Shown here: piece by piece, positions 56,024 through 64,000 of the stretch
Layout of the letters: each line of letters starts with the position of its first letter
Numbering within the stretch: the stretch's first letter is position 1
DNA from: Massilia eurypsychrophila
GTDB lineage: Bacteria; Pseudomonadota; Gammaproteobacteria; Burkholderiales; Burkholderiaceae_D
Direction: 5' to 3'
NCBI RefSeq assembly: GCF_002760655.1
Contig: NZ_PDOC01000006.1
Span: forward strand, 62,001-126,000
Length of the DNA stretch: 64,000 nucleotides
Position numbers and translations under genes: made by a program
The notes under the pieces: model-generated
Seen by the model: only the letters and a program-made list of their open reading frames with translations
Told to the model about the DNA's origin: nothing
Databases searched by the model: none

Positions 56024-56056
56024 CGCCGGCCGCTTTCGAGCGGCCGGCGTCGTTTT
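56024..56056 (+). terminator. Rho-independent terminator after the UPF0149 gene
   Basis: CGCCGGCCGCT, tetraloop TTCG, AGCGGCCGGCG, then TCGTTTT: a perfect 11-bp stem with a stable UUCG loop and a T-rich tail. Confidence 0.88.
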
Positions 56057-56103
56057 ACGCTCGACGAGTCAATCGCTGTACCACCTTCCATGAGGCCGCC
56101 ACC

Positions 56104-57618
56104 ATGTCCACCTTACTGCCCGTCGCCACCAGCATCGCCACGCAACCGCCCGCCCTGCAGGGCCTGCTGTCGAACCTGGTCAACCGCCACGGCTGCATCA
56201 CCGGCGCCACCGGCACCGGCAAGACGGTGACCTTGCAGGTGATTGCCGAGGCCTTGTCCGGCATCGGCGTGCCGGTGTTCATGGCCGACGTCAAGGGCGA
56301 CCTGTCGGGCCTGGCGCAGGCCGGCGCGCCCTCGCCCAAGATGGACGAGCGGCTCACGATGCTCGGCATGGCGCCGCCGCAGTGGGCCGCCTGCCCGGTC
56401 ACCTTCTGGGACGTGTTCGGCGAGCAGGGCCACCCGGTGCGCGCCACCATCTCCGACCTCGGCCCGCTGCTGCTGGCGCGCATGCTGAACCTGAACGACA
56501 CCCAGGAAGGCGTGTTGCAGCTGGTCTTCAAGATTGCCGACGACAACGGCTGGCTGCTGCTCGACACCAAGGACTTGCGCGCGATGCTGCAGCAAGTGGG
56601 CGACAATGCCGCCGACTACCGCACCAGCTACGGCAACATTTCGGCGGCCAGCATCGGCGCCATCCAGCGCGGCCTGATCGCCATCGAGGAACAAGGCGGC
56701 GACCAGTTCTTCGGCGAGCCGATGCTCAATATCGACGACCTGCTGCAGACCGATGCCGCCGGCAAGGGCGTGATCAACATCCTGGCCGCCGACAAGCTGA
56801 TGCACTCGCCGCGGCTGTACGCGGTTTTTTTGCTGTGGCTGCTCTCGGAGCTGTTCGAGCAACTGCCCGAAGTTGGCGACCTCGACAAGCCGAAGCTGGT
56901 CTTCTTCTTCGACGAGGCGCACCTGCTGTTCAACGATGCGCCCAAGCCGCTGCTCGAAAAGATCGAGCAGGTGGTGCGCCTGATCCGCTCGAAAGGCGTC
57001 GGCGTGTTCTTCGTCACCCAGAACCCGCTCGACATTCCCGACACCGTCCTCGGCCAGCTCGGCAACCGCGTGCAGCACGCGCTGCGCGCCTACACGCCGC
57101 GCGACCAGAAGGCGGTCAAGGCGGCGTCCGACACGTTCCGCCCTAACCCGGCACTCGATACCGCCCAGGTCATCACCGAGCTGGGCGTCGGCGAAGCGCT
57201 GGTCTCCTTCCTCGACGAAAAGGGCCGGCCGAACATCGTCGAGCGCGCCTTCATCCTGCCGCCGGCGTCGCGCATCGGCCCGCTCGACCCCGCCACCCGC
57301 AAGGCCGCGATCGCCAAGTCCGTCGTCGCCGGCGTCTACGAGCGCGCGGTCGACCGCGAGTCGGCGCACGAAATCATCGCCGCGCGCGTGGCCGCCGCGC
57401 AGCAGCAGGCGGAACCGGCAAAACCGGCGCCGGCCGGCAAGCAGCCCGAAGCGGCCGACAATTCGTTCGGCGGCATGCTCGGCGGCCTGTTCGGCGGCAA
57501 CGGCAAGCGCGAATCGCCGGCGCAGGCGATGCTCAAATCGGCGGCGCGCAGCATCGGCTCATCGGTGGGTCGCGAAATCATCCGCGGCGTGCTCGGCTCG
57601 ATCCTGAAAAAACGCTAA
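56104..57618 (+). CDS. yjgR: YjgR-type DUF853 / HerA-like ATPase
   Basis: A 504-residue FtsK/HerA-superfamily ATPase: Walker [30 protein letters not shown], Walker [14 protein letters not shown], then [19 protein letters not shown] and an arginine-finger region [16 protein letters not shown]. The C-terminal ~70 residues contain a Gly/Phe-rich stretch ([17 protein letters not shown]). Function is not established; relatives are DNA pumps. ATG 56104 is preferred because the motifs start soon after and upstream codons overlap the terminator of the previous gene. Confidence 0.93.
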   Translation: MSTLLPVATSIATQPPALQGLLSNLVNRHGCITGATGTGKTVTLQVIAEALSGIGVPVFMADVKGDLSGLAQAGAPSPKMDERLTMLGMAPPQWAACPVTFWDVFGEQGHPVRATISDLGPLLLARMLNLNDTQEGVLQLVFKIADDNGWLLLDTKDLRAMLQQVGDNAADYRTSYGNISAASIGAIQRGLIAIEEQGGDQFFGEPMLNIDDLLQTDAAGKGVINILAADKLMHSPRLYAVFLLWLLSELFEQLPEVGDLDKPKLVFFFDEAHLLFNDAPKPLLEKIEQVVRLIRSKGVGVFFVTQNPLDIPDTVLGQLGNRVQHALRAYTPRDQKAVKAASDTFRPNPALDTAQVITELGVGEALVSFLDEKGRPNIVERAFILPPASRIGPLDPATRKAAIAKSVVAGVYERAVDRESAHEIIAARVAAAQQQAEPAKPAPAGKQPEAADNSFGGMLGGLFGGNGKRESPAQAMLKSAARSIGSSVGREIIRGVLGSILKKR

Positions 57619-57656
57619 GGGGTCAGACCCCGATGTTGCTTGCATGGGGTCTGACC
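57619..57656. repeat. GGGGTCAGACCCC inverted repeat, possible terminator hairpin
   Basis: GGTCAGACCCC, then GATG, a short loop, CAT, GGGGTCTGACC: two units in inverted orientation that can fold into a long hairpin. It begins right after the stop of the yjgR-like gene and lies before the convergent HPP gene. The core is the same as at 55127-55221. It may work as a transcription barrier for both genes, though no T run follows. Confidence 0.7.
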
Positions 57657-57685
57657 GTGCTTGTGTTGCGGCCGGAAAACCAGGT

Positions 57686-58885
57686 TCAGACAGCGACAGC
57701 AACAGCCGGGGCCGCCCCTTCCACCCTCAGCCTGCCCTGATAGAGCGACGCCAGCAAATCTGACTGGCTGACCATGCCGACGAACCGGTTCTCGTCGTCG
57801 ACGATGGGAATATGGTGCAGTCCCGCATTCGACATCAGCGGCACCAGCTCGACGATGGGGGTCTCCGCCCTGGCCGTCACCACCTTCGCCGTCATGATCT
57901 GGCCGACCACCTCCGGCTTGTCCGAATGCGTGTCCGGGCTGTTCATCAGGAAGCGACGCAATCGCTCGGCAAACGACACCGAATCGCCCTGCTCGCTGTG
58001 ATTGAGGAAGTCGCTTTGCACCACGATGCCGATCACCCGGCGCGCCCTGCTCAGCACCGGCAAGGCGTGCAGCCGGTGGCGCCGCATCAGCTGCCATGCC
58101 GCTTTCAGCTCGGTCGCAAACTCGACCGACACGATGTCTTTCGACATGATTTCGCCGCAGGTGATGATGCCGAAACGCCGCTCGTACGCCTTCATCTCGG
58201 TCGCCAGGATGATGTCTTCGAGATCGTCGCGGCTGATGTCGAGGACCTGGCCGTAGCTTTTCAGCGCCGCGTCGAGGTCGGCATGGGTGAAGCCGACCCG
58301 CTCGGTCGCGACCGGGTCGTCGGTGTCGTGCACCTGCTGCAGGATCGAATGCTGGGTGTGCGGATAGCGCCGCCCGGTCAGGTTGTTGTAGACCAGCGCG
58401 GCACACACCAGCAGCGCGGTATTCAGGCCGACCTGGATGAAGGCGAATTCATGGCCGGCCGCCTGCACAGCCGGGCCGGCCAACACGGCCGTCAATGCGA
58501 CTGCGCCGCCGGGCGGATGCAGGCAGCGCAGCAGGAACATGGCGAGAATGGCGAGCCCGCCGGCCAGCGGCGCGGCCAGCAACACGTTATCGATCCCCTG
58601 CGCGCAGGCGACGCCAACCAGCGCGGACACCATGTTGCCGCCGATTACAGACCACGGCTGCGACAGCGGACTGGCCGGCACCGCGAACAGCAGCACCGAC
58701 GAGGCGCCCATCGGCGCGATCAGGAACGCCATGCCGCTGTGTCCCTTCAGCAGGAAGTAGCTCATGAACGCCGTCAGCGTCAGGCCGACGATGGCGCCAC
58801 CGCCGGCGCGCAGCTGCTCGCGCCCGCTCGCATTGGTCGGCGCCGGCAGTAATTTTTGCAGCCACTTCGTTTGCAACCCCGCCAT
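57686..58885 (-). CDS. HPP-family membrane protein with C-terminal CBS pair
   Basis: A 399-residue protein. Residues ~25-185 form the HPP domain, with about four to five helices and the motifs HSGMAFLIAPMGASSVLLFA, SPLSQPWSVIGGNMVSAL and CLHPPGGAVALTAVL that name the family. Residues ~245-385 hold two CBS motifs (DIVSVEFATELKAAWQLM, HALPVLSRARRVIGI; HHIPIVDDENRFVGMVSQSD). HPP proteins such as NitT1 transport nitrite; the CBS pair may sense adenine nucleotides. The substrate here is unknown. Divergent from the MBL hydrolase gene. Confidence 0.92.
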   Translation of the reverse strand: MAGLQTKWLQKLLPAPTNASGREQLRAGGGAIVGLTLTAFMSYFLLKGHSGMAFLIAPMGASSVLLFAVPASPLSQPWSVIGGNMVSALVGVACAQGIDNVLLAAPLAGGLAILAMFLLRCLHPPGGAVALTAVLAGPAVQAAGHEFAFIQVGLNTALLVCAALVYNNLTGRRYPHTQHSILQQVHDTDDPVATERVGFTHADLDAALKSYGQVLDISRDDLEDIILATEMKAYERRFGIITCGEIMSKDIVSVEFATELKAAWQLMRRHRLHALPVLSRARRVIGIVVQSDFLNHSEQGDSVSFAERLRRFLMNSPDTHSDKPEVVGQIMTAKVVTARAETPIVELVPLMSNAGLHHIPIVDDENRFVGMVSQSDLLASLYQGRLRVEGAAPAVAVAV

Positions 58886-59073
58886 GCTTCCCGATCGCTG
58901 GTCCTACAACCCTGCAATTATTTCACATTCCTGCCGCGGGCATCCGGCAGCGCCCATTTCTGCCGCCGCGCAGCGAAGGGCGGCTTGATGTACGATATGA
59001 CAACACCGGTCCGGCGCCCCTTGTTCGCGCCGCAGGTGTGTCGACCGACCGCCCAACCCCAGAGGATAAAAAC

Positions 59074-60030
59074 ATGACCCGACAATTGAAGCAAACAGCG
59101 CTAGCCGCGCTCGTCACCGCCGCGCTGTTCGCCGCCCCCGCATTCGCTGCCGCGCCGATGGTCAAGACGCCGGCGCCAGGCTACTTCCGCATGATGCTGG
59201 GCGACTTCGAAGTGACCGCAATCAACGACGGCACCGTCGACCTGCCGGTCGACAAGCTGCTGCAGGGCGAAAAGCCGGCCGCCATCACCGCGGCGCTGAC
59301 GAAGTCGTTCCTGAAAGTGCCGCTGGAGACCTCGGTCAATACCTTCCTGATCAACACTGGCAGCAAGCTCGTGCTGGTCGACGCCGGTGCGGCCGGCCTG
59401 TTCGGCCCCACCCTGGGCAAGTTTGTCGCCAACTTGAAAGCGGCCGGCTACCAGCCAGAACAGATCGACGAAATCTACATTACCCATATGCATTCCGACC
59501 ACGTCGGCGGCCTGGCAGCGAACGGCCAGCGCACGTTCCCGAACGCGACCGTGCGGGCGCAGAAGCAGGAAGCGGACTTCTGGCTTAACCCGGCCAACAT
59601 GGACAAGAATCCAAAGCAAGCCGATGCCTTCAAGGGCGCGATGGCGTCGCTCAACCCCTACGTCACGGCGGGCAAGTTCTCGCCTTTTGAAGGCAACGTC
59701 GAACTGGTGCCAGGCATCAGTTCGCTGTCGGGCAAGGGGCACACGCCCGGCCATGCGACGTACATGGTGGAAAGCAAGGGACAGAAGCTGGTTCTGATCG
59801 GCGACCTGATCCATGTGGGAGCTGTGCAGTTCGACCGGCCACAGGTGACCATCGCGTTCGACAGCGACCAGAAGACCGCTGCCGCCGAGCGCCGCCAGGC
59901 CTTCGATGCAGCCGCGCGCGCCGGCTACCTGGTCGGCGCCGCACACCTGCAATTCCCCGGCATCGGCCACATCGTCAAGGAAGCGAAAGGCTACGACTTC
60001 ATTCCGGTGAACTACACGCAGATGCGCTAA
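59074..60030 (+). CDS. Secreted MBL-fold metallo-hydrolase
   Basis: A 318-residue protein with a Sec signal peptide (AALVTAALFAAPAFAAA) and the metallo-beta-lactamase fold. The zinc motif is THMHSDHVGGL, with His138, His140, Asp142 and His143; further ligands lie in GKGHTPGHATYMVES and in AAHLQFPGIGH near the C-terminus. It is close to the AttM/quorum-quenching-like group in layout, but the substrate is not proven. Start ATG 59074 is preferred over upstream in-frame GTG 59038. A terminator hairpin follows at 60050. Confidence 0.93.
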   Translation: MTRQLKQTALAALVTAALFAAPAFAAAPMVKTPAPGYFRMMLGDFEVTAINDGTVDLPVDKLLQGEKPAAITAALTKSFLKVPLETSVNTFLINTGSKLVLVDAGAAGLFGPTLGKFVANLKAAGYQPEQIDEIYITHMHSDHVGGLAANGQRTFPNATVRAQKQEADFWLNPANMDKNPKQADAFKGAMASLNPYVTAGKFSPFEGNVELVPGISSLSGKGHTPGHATYMVESKGQKLVLIGDLIHVGAVQFDRPQVTIAFDSDQKTAAAERRQAFDAAARAGYLVGAAHLQFPGIGHIVKEAKGYDFIPVNYTQMR

Positions 60031-60049
60031 GCAGTTAGCGCAAAACAAA

Positions 60050-60080
60050 AAAGCCGGCTGAATTACTCGCCGGCTTTGTT
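60050..60080. terminator. Terminator hairpin, probably bidirectional
   Basis: AAAGCCGGC, ten-base loop, GCCGGCTTT then GTT: a perfect 9-bp stem with A-rich upstream and T-rich downstream sides, between the MBL gene and the convergent small Gln-rich protein gene. Confidence 0.8.
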
Positions 60081-60096
60081 GTTAGCTGCACTCTGG

Positions 60097-60267
60097 CTAT
60101 TGGCCGCGTGGAGCGCCCGTGCCCTGATGCGGCTTGAGGCCATCATTTTGCTGACGTCCGACAAGTTCCTGCTCTTCCGCCTGCTGCTGGCTCTTGTTGG
60201 CGTCAAGCTGAGCCTGCTCAGCATCGCGCTGCAATTGCTCGCCTGGTTCGGTTTTGGTTTTCGTCAT
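60097..60267 (-). CDS. Small Gln-rich hydrophilic protein (56 aa)
   Basis: ATG at 60267 follows AAGGAGACT, an excellent ribosome site, which decides the start. The 56 residues are hydrophilic: MTKTKTEPGEQLQRDAEQAQ, then SQQQAEEQELVGRQQNDG and a Pro/Gly-rich end. It looks helical then disordered and has no membrane or signal segment. No family is recognised. Confidence 0.62.
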   Translation of the reverse strand: MTKTKTEPGEQLQRDAEQAQLDANKSQQQAEEQELVGRQQNDGLKPHQGTGAPRGQ

Positions 60268-60376
60268 GGCAGTCTCCTTGGGTAAAACCATACCTTACCC
60301 CTGGAGAAATTGATTGACTGTTCGCCACACCACATTACCGCCGCGATCGCAGGTTGCGCTTCCGGGGGCCCACGCA

Positions 60377-61087
60377 TCAGGTAACGCCGCCGAACAGTAA
60401 CGCACCCCTCCCTTCCGCCGATCCCGATACGACCGCGACAATGGCACGCGCGATCCTGGCCGCGCCTATGCTCGACGGCTCAATCGGATTGGCATAGTCT
60501 TCCGGCCGCGCGCAGACAGCACGCAGATCGATCGCCTTCAGCTTGTAGTCAAGCGCGGTGCGGATGATGGCATCGTTAAACAGCGCCACGGCATTGCGCG
60601 CAAGCTTGCCATACCGCGCGTCGCTGAAGTTGCCGCTGTAGATAGTGCTGATCACCAGCGGCAGGCGCTGCGCCAGGCAGGCGTCGATGATCTTGCGGTA
60701 GGCCGGCTCGAACTCGCCGACTGCTCCCGCCAGCATCTCGATCGCTTCGGCCACCGAGCGGGCCGGCGCCTGCAACAGGCCCTGCCGTTGCAATGCGTCG
60801 TTGCCGCCAACCGAGAGCACCAGGTGCGTCGCGTCGCGCGGCAGGCGCGCCAACTGGGCGGGGATGCCGCCGGTGGTTGCGCCGTCGCGCGCCAGCAAGG
60901 TGGCGGTCGAACCTTGCGGCGTCAGGCGCCGCAAATGGGCGATCACGTCCGGCTCGCCTCCGGTGTAAGCGCCATTGTCGAAAATCGAATCGCCCAGCAG
61001 GACGACATGCCTGGCCGCGGCAGCCGGATTCGGGGTGGCGGCAAGGGCAACAGACTGGTGCAGAAACGTTCTCCTCGAAGTGTTCAT
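60377..61087 (-). CDS. SGNH/GDSL-type hydrolase with twin-arginine signal
   Basis: A 236-residue protein. The N-terminus MNTSRRTFLHQSVALAA looks like a Tat signal. The catalytic Ser is in LLGDSIFDN and the oxyanion Asn in SVGGNDAL. The last block, normally DxxHP, reads NPIEPSSIG, so the usual catalytic Asp and His are replaced by Asn and Glu. This ending may be shared by a subgroup of bacterial SGNH proteins; activity is uncertain. ATG 61087 is preferred because the RR motif follows it directly. Confidence 0.87.
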   Translation of the reverse strand: MNTSRRTFLHQSVALAATPNPAAAARHVVLLGDSIFDNGAYTGGEPDVIAHLRRLTPQGSTATLLARDGATTGGIPAQLARLPRDATHLVLSVGGNDALQRQGLLQAPARSVAEAIEMLAGAVGEFEPAYRKIIDACLAQRLPLVISTIYSGNFSDARYGKLARNAVALFNDAIIRTALDYKLKAIDLRAVCARPEDYANPIEPSSIGAARIARAIVAVVSGSAEGRGALLFGGVT

Positions 61088-61210
61088 GGCGATCCTCAAG
61101 AATATTGGACACTGAGCGGCAGCAGCAGTTCCGGACAGTTCGTCTGCCTTACACTGAACCCGATTGGCCCGCCGGCAGTCGAACACTGGGCATGCTCAAG
61201 GAGACCTGTG

Positions 61211-61750
61211 ATGCCAAAATCAACTTTTGCCGGCCACCCACTGCACCCGATGCTGATCGTCGCACCGGCCGCACTGATCCCGTTCGGATTCATCCTCGAC
61301 GCGATGCACGGCGCGACGAGCAAGGCGAGCTATTCAAATGCCGCCTACTTCAGCCTGGTTGGAGGACTTATTGGCGGCGTTGCCGCCGCCACCGCCGGCG
61401 CGATGGACTACCTGATGATCGAGTCCGACACGGACGTCAAGCGCACGGCCAACATGCATGCGATCCTCAACGGCGGTGCGCTCGCCTTGACGGCAGCAAA
61501 TGTCGCGATGCGCAAAGACCGGCCTGCGCACACCGGCGGCTCGCTCGCGCTGTCGGCCATTGCCGCCGTCGGCGTGCTCGTTTCCGGCTGGTTCGGCGGC
61601 CGGCTCGTCTACGAGCAAGGGATGCGCGTCAAGGGCGTCAGTCCGGTCGAGCATGCCATGGACGCGCAATTGCCCGGCAGCGACTGGACCGAGAAGACGA
61701 TGCTCAAGGAGGAACAACTGGTGCCGCGCGCCGGCCCGCAGCTGCATTGA
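61211..61750 (+). CDS. DUF2231 membrane protein
   Basis: A 179-residue protein of the DUF2231 family: FAGHPLHPMLIVAPAALIPFG at the start with the typical HPLHP motif, then three more hydrophobic helices (FSLVGGLIGGVAAATAGAMD, LNGGALALTAANVAM, ALSAIAAVGVLVSGWFGG). A hydrophilic C-terminal tail follows. These proteins are predicted heme- or redox-linked membrane proteins; the role is unproven. The ribosome site AAGGAGACC stands before ATG 61211. Confidence 0.9.
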   Translation: MPKSTFAGHPLHPMLIVAPAALIPFGFILDAMHGATSKASYSNAAYFSLVGGLIGGVAAATAGAMDYLMIESDTDVKRTANMHAILNGGALALTAANVAMRKDRPAHTGGSLALSAIAAVGVLVSGWFGGRLVYEQGMRVKGVSPVEHAMDAQLPGSDWTEKTMLKEEQLVPRAGPQLH

Positions 61751-61797
61751 CACATTTCAGCAACCGGTGTTCGTTTTTGTCGAAGCCGTCCGCCACG

Positions 61798-62235
61798 TCA
61801 GGCTCCAGCAGCTGGGGCGACGAGCCCGCGCTCTTCGCGATACAACGCCTCCAATGCTTCATCGCGCTCTTTTTCCCACTTCACGAATTCGAGCATGGCG
61901 GCCATGTACTGCGCAAATGCTGCTGCGACCTGTTCTGGTCGCGCCACTATCTCGACTTCCCACAAGTCGGTGCGGGTGAGTCCGTGCGCTTCGGAGATAT
62001 CCGTGACGAATTTTTTGTTCTCGTCAATTTCCATTCGAATACCAAGCCCCGCAAAGTGCCAGTAAACGTCGCTATCATCGAAAAAACGCACCGAGTGCGG
62101 GAAAAGTTCTGCGTATGCAAAGATATCATCACCGTCCTCGAAGCGAAAAGGCGTCTCGATCAGCACAATATTGCCGTCTTCGGAAACGGGATAGCAGTAG
62201 TACCCGATGATCTTGGAGAGAGATTCGCAGTCCAT
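61798..62235 (-). CDS. DUF1828-like protein, second gene of a two-gene unit (145 aa)
   Basis: A 145-residue acidic protein: MDCESLSKIIGYYCYPVSED, IETPFRFEDGDDIFAYAELF, FVTDISEAHGLTRTDLW and a helical end with WEKERDEALEALYREE. The pattern (TPF..DGD.. followed by a TD.. segment) recalls the DUF1828 family found in phage and toxin-antitoxin-like pairs. ATG 62235 is chosen over the in-frame extension because the domain starts there. It lies 22 bases after the hypothetical gene at 62258-62707, in the same direction. GC is below the local average. Confidence 0.7.
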   Translation of the reverse strand: MDCESLSKIIGYYCYPVSEDGNIVLIETPFRFEDGDDIFAYAELFPHSVRFFDDSDVYWHFAGLGIRMEIDENKKFVTDISEAHGLTRTDLWEVEIVARPEQVAAAFAQYMAAMLEFVKWEKERDEALEALYREERGLVAPAAGA

Positions 62236-62257
62236 GATTGCCTCGCTGGATAATCCG

Positions 62258-62707
62258 CTAAGGAAAGGGAGGTAGTGGCGCAAAACTGATGTTGGTTTGT
62301 GCGCAAAAATACGCCAACACTTCATCATAGCTCCAATGCTGCCAGACCGCCGCCCCATTTTGGCGCCGATCACCTATGTGTTCGTGGGACATGGCGTGGG
62401 CGTCTTTCTGCTTGCGCAGCGTATGGCTCACTTCGAGCTGATACACACGCTCCGTGCTGGAACGGTTTAGCAAAAAAACAGAAAACAGATACCTGGTCCT
62501 GCTGACACCGCGCGTGTAAATGAGCTTGACGGCCAAATTCGTTCGCCTGCCAGCATGGTCGACGATACCTGCAGAGAGAATCCTGGCTGGCGGTTCACTC
62601 TTTTGCGATATCCACGCGAAATCGCCCGCGCAACGGAGAGGGCGACTGAGCAGCGCACGTGCTTCTGCTTCGGAAATTTTCGGCGTGATTCCACGGGGGA
62701 AGTTCAA
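62258..62707 (-). CDS. Hypothetical protein, first gene of a two-gene unit (149 aa)
   Basis: The product begins MNFPRGITPKISEAEARALL, then FAWISQKSEPPARILSAGI, LAVKLIYTRGVSRTRYLFS and a His-rich part (SHTLRKQKDAHAMSHEHIGD) before QHWSYDEVLAYFCAQ. I do not recognise a named family with certainty; the layout (small beta domain, then Leu/His core before a C-terminal helix) resembles proteins paired with DUF1828. The start TTG 62707 is the only in-frame start near the domain, so the N-terminus may be longer or shorter. Possibly a toxin with the downstream antitoxin, but this is untested. Confidence 0.6.
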   Translation of the reverse strand: MNFPRGITPKISEAEARALLSRPLRCAGDFAWISQKSEPPARILSAGIVDHAGRRTNLAVKLIYTRGVSRTRYLFSVFLLNRSSTERVYQLEVSHTLRKQKDAHAMSHEHIGDRRQNGAAVWQHWSYDEVLAYFCAQTNISFAPLPPFP

Positions 62708-62797
62708 TTGGCGCCGGCCCTGTTGGGCGACCCAGATCCCGCAGTATGCCCATCCACGCGCGCGACAGTTTGCCGCACCGCGTATGGACGTCAGAAA

Positions 62798-63382
62798 TTA
62801 CAGCTTGATGAAATGCTCGCGGTAGTACTTCAGCTCTTCCACCGATTCAATGATGTCGGCCAGCGCCGTGTGCTTCTGGTGCTTCTTGAAGCCGCCGACC
62901 AGCTCGGGCTTCCAGCGGCGGCACAGCTCTTTCAAAGTCGACACGTCAAGATTGCGGTAGTGGAAAAACGCTTCCAGCTTCGGCATCGTGCGCGCCATGA
63001 AGCGGCGGTCCTGGCAGATCGTATTGCCGCACATCGGCGACTTGCCGGCCGGGACGAACTGCCTCAGGAAGGCGATCAGCGCCGCCTCGGCCTGCTCTTC
63101 CGTCACGGTCGAGTTGCGCACCCGCTCGATCAGGCCGCTGCGGCCGTGGGTGCCCTTGTTCCATGCATCCATCTTGTCCATCGTCTCTTCGGACTGGTGG
63201 ATCGCAAACACCGGGCCCTCGGTAATGGTGTTGAGGTTCATGTCGGTGACGACGACCGCAATCTCGATGATGCGGTCGGTGTCAGGCTCGAGTCCCGTCA
63301 TTTCCAGGTCGACCCAGATCAGGTTCATCTCGTTGGGACGGTGGCCGCCGGCGGGTACGGCTAATTCGGTCGCTTGTGACAT
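62798..63382 (-). CDS. orn: Oligoribonuclease
   Basis: A 194-residue DEDDh 3'-5' exonuclease: Exo [14 protein letters not shown], Exo [17 protein letters not shown] and Exo [17 protein letters not shown] with the catalytic His and Asp. Orn degrades di- to pentanucleotides, including pGpG from c-di-GMP turnover. The N-terminal ~18 residues precede the first strand and are longer than in E. coli. It is divergent from the M48 protease gene. Confidence 0.97.
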   Translation of the reverse strand: MSQATELAVPAGGHRPNEMNLIWVDLEMTGLEPDTDRIIEIAVVVTDMNLNTITEGPVFAIHQSEETMDKMDAWNKGTHGRSGLIERVRNSTVTEEQAEAALIAFLRQFVPAGKSPMCGNTICQDRRFMARTMPKLEAFFHYRNLDVSTLKELCRRWKPELVGGFKKHQKHTALADIIESVEELKYYREHFIKL

Positions 63383-63429
63383 AATTCTCTCTTGGCCTAA
63401 TCAATCCTGCATTTTCTCACAGGCACAGA

Positions 63430-64000
63430 ATGTATTCACTCGCGTTTTCGGTTTTGTTTGTCGGTTTCTTCCTTTTGACCTTGATTTTGCGCTTCTGGTT
63501 GGCGAACCGGCATGTGCGCCACGTGCTCGCCCATCGCGCCCAGGTGCCGGCCGAATTCGCTTCCAGCATCCCCCTCGCCGCTCACCAGAAGGCGGCCGAC
63601 TACACCGTCGTCAAGACCAAGCTCGGCCTCGTCGCGCTGCTGTTTTCCAGCGCCGTGCTGATCGGCTTCACGCTGATGGGCGGCCTGCAGTGGCTGGCCG
63701 TGACGCTGGCGCCGATCACCGGCCCCGGCATGACCTACCAGATCGGCCTGCTGGTGGCCTTCGCCGTCATCTCCGGCCTGCTCGACTTGCCATTTGATTA
63801 CTATCGCCAGTTCGTGCTGGAACAGCGTTTTGGCTTTAACAAGATGACCATCAAGCTGTGGCTGGCCGACATGGCCAAGGGCGTGCTGATCGGCGCGGCG
63901 ATCGGCCTGCCGCTGATCTGGATCGTTCTCACCTTGATGGAAAAGACCGGCGCGCTGTGGTGGCTGTACGCCTGGCTGGTGTGGAGCGGCTTCCAGCTGT
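63430..64000 (+). CDS. M48 family (Ste24-type) membrane metallopeptidase, 5' part
   Basis: The frame starts at ATG 63430 and runs off the window end. The 190 visible residues match the N-terminal membrane domain of Ste24/CAAX-protease-like M48 peptidases: MYSLAFSVLFVGFFLLTLI, HRAQVPAEFASSIPLAAHQ, KAADYTVVKTKLGL, and LLDLPFDYYRQFVLEQRFG, FNKMT. The HExxH zinc motif would lie beyond 64000 and is not seen. Divergent from orn. Confidence 0.9.
   Translation, partial: MYSLAFSVLFVGFFLLTLILRFWLANRHVRHVLAHRAQVPAEFASSIPLAAHQKAADYTVVKTKLGLVALLFSSAVLIGFTLMGGLQWLAVTLAPITGPGMTYQIGLLVAFAVISGLLDLPFDYYRQFVLEQRFGFNKMTIKLWLADMAKGVLIGAAIGLPLIWIVLTLMEKTGALWWLYAWLVWSGFQL

Overview
The window looks like chromosome from a high-GC betaproteobacterium of the Oxalobacteraceae (Massilia/Duganella/Janthinobacterium type). 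This is inferred from gene content (Mrp antiporter operon, two RND pumps, form I CO dehydrogenase with an RcoM-like regulator, UPF0149 and DUF853 genes), from GC-rich codon use, and from GGGGTCAGACCCC repeats. I ran no database comparison. No rRNA, tRNA, CRISPR array or intact insertion sequence was seen.

Layout. 1-2.1 kb: the 3' part of a low-GC bacteriocin-type ABC exporter, then a small secreted protein. 2.2-9.7 kb: two universal stress proteins followed by a complete six-gene Mrp/Pha Na+(K+)/H+ antiporter operon (A/B fused, C, D, E, F, G). 9.7-10.3 kb: remnants of a GST gene and a MocR regulator gene. 10.8-17.1 kb: a lower-GC type VI secretion cassette (VgrG with a C-terminal adaptor domain, a PGAP1-like Tle4-type lipase, a Tli4-type immunity lipoprotein, a PAAR tip). 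17.1-19.5 kb: the intact divergent GST/MocR pair whose decayed twin lies left of the cassette, so the cassette sits between direct repeats. 20-28.1 kb: an RND efflux operon led by a small membrane protein and a catalytically dead alpha/beta hydrolase, divergent from a LysR regulator with a clear palindromic operator.

28.4-29.2 kb: a low-GC two-gene unit, a 64-residue basic protein and a TIR/nucleoside-deoxyribosyltransferase-like protein; this is the best candidate for an undescribed defence-like system. 29.3-31.3 kb: a GNAT acetyltransferase and a cystine symporter. 31.4-41.5 kb: an aerobic CO oxidation cluster, rcoM-like - coxM-coxS-coxL-coxG-coxD-coxE-mocA on the minus strand, with a membrane protein and an XdhC/CoxF-type maturation factor divergent from rcoM. 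CoxL carries the form I active-site loop AYRCSFR. 41.6-44.1 kb: a phosphoglycerate-mutase-like phosphatase, NAD(P)HX dehydratase and a Ser/Gly/Thr-rich lipoprotein.

44.2-48.6 kb: a second RND permease/adaptor pair without an outer-membrane gene. 48.8-58.9 kb: mostly housekeeping and hypothetical genes, including a 749-residue Ala/Glu coiled-coil protein, an SrkA-type kinase, a UPF0149/SEC-C protein, a YjgR/HerA-like ATPase and an HPP-CBS membrane protein, with palindromic repeats in the gaps. 59-64 kb: a secreted metallo-beta-lactamase-fold hydrolase, an SGNH hydrolase, a DUF2231 protein, a small unknown two-gene operon that may be a toxin-antitoxin pair, oligoribonuclease and the start of an M48 protease.
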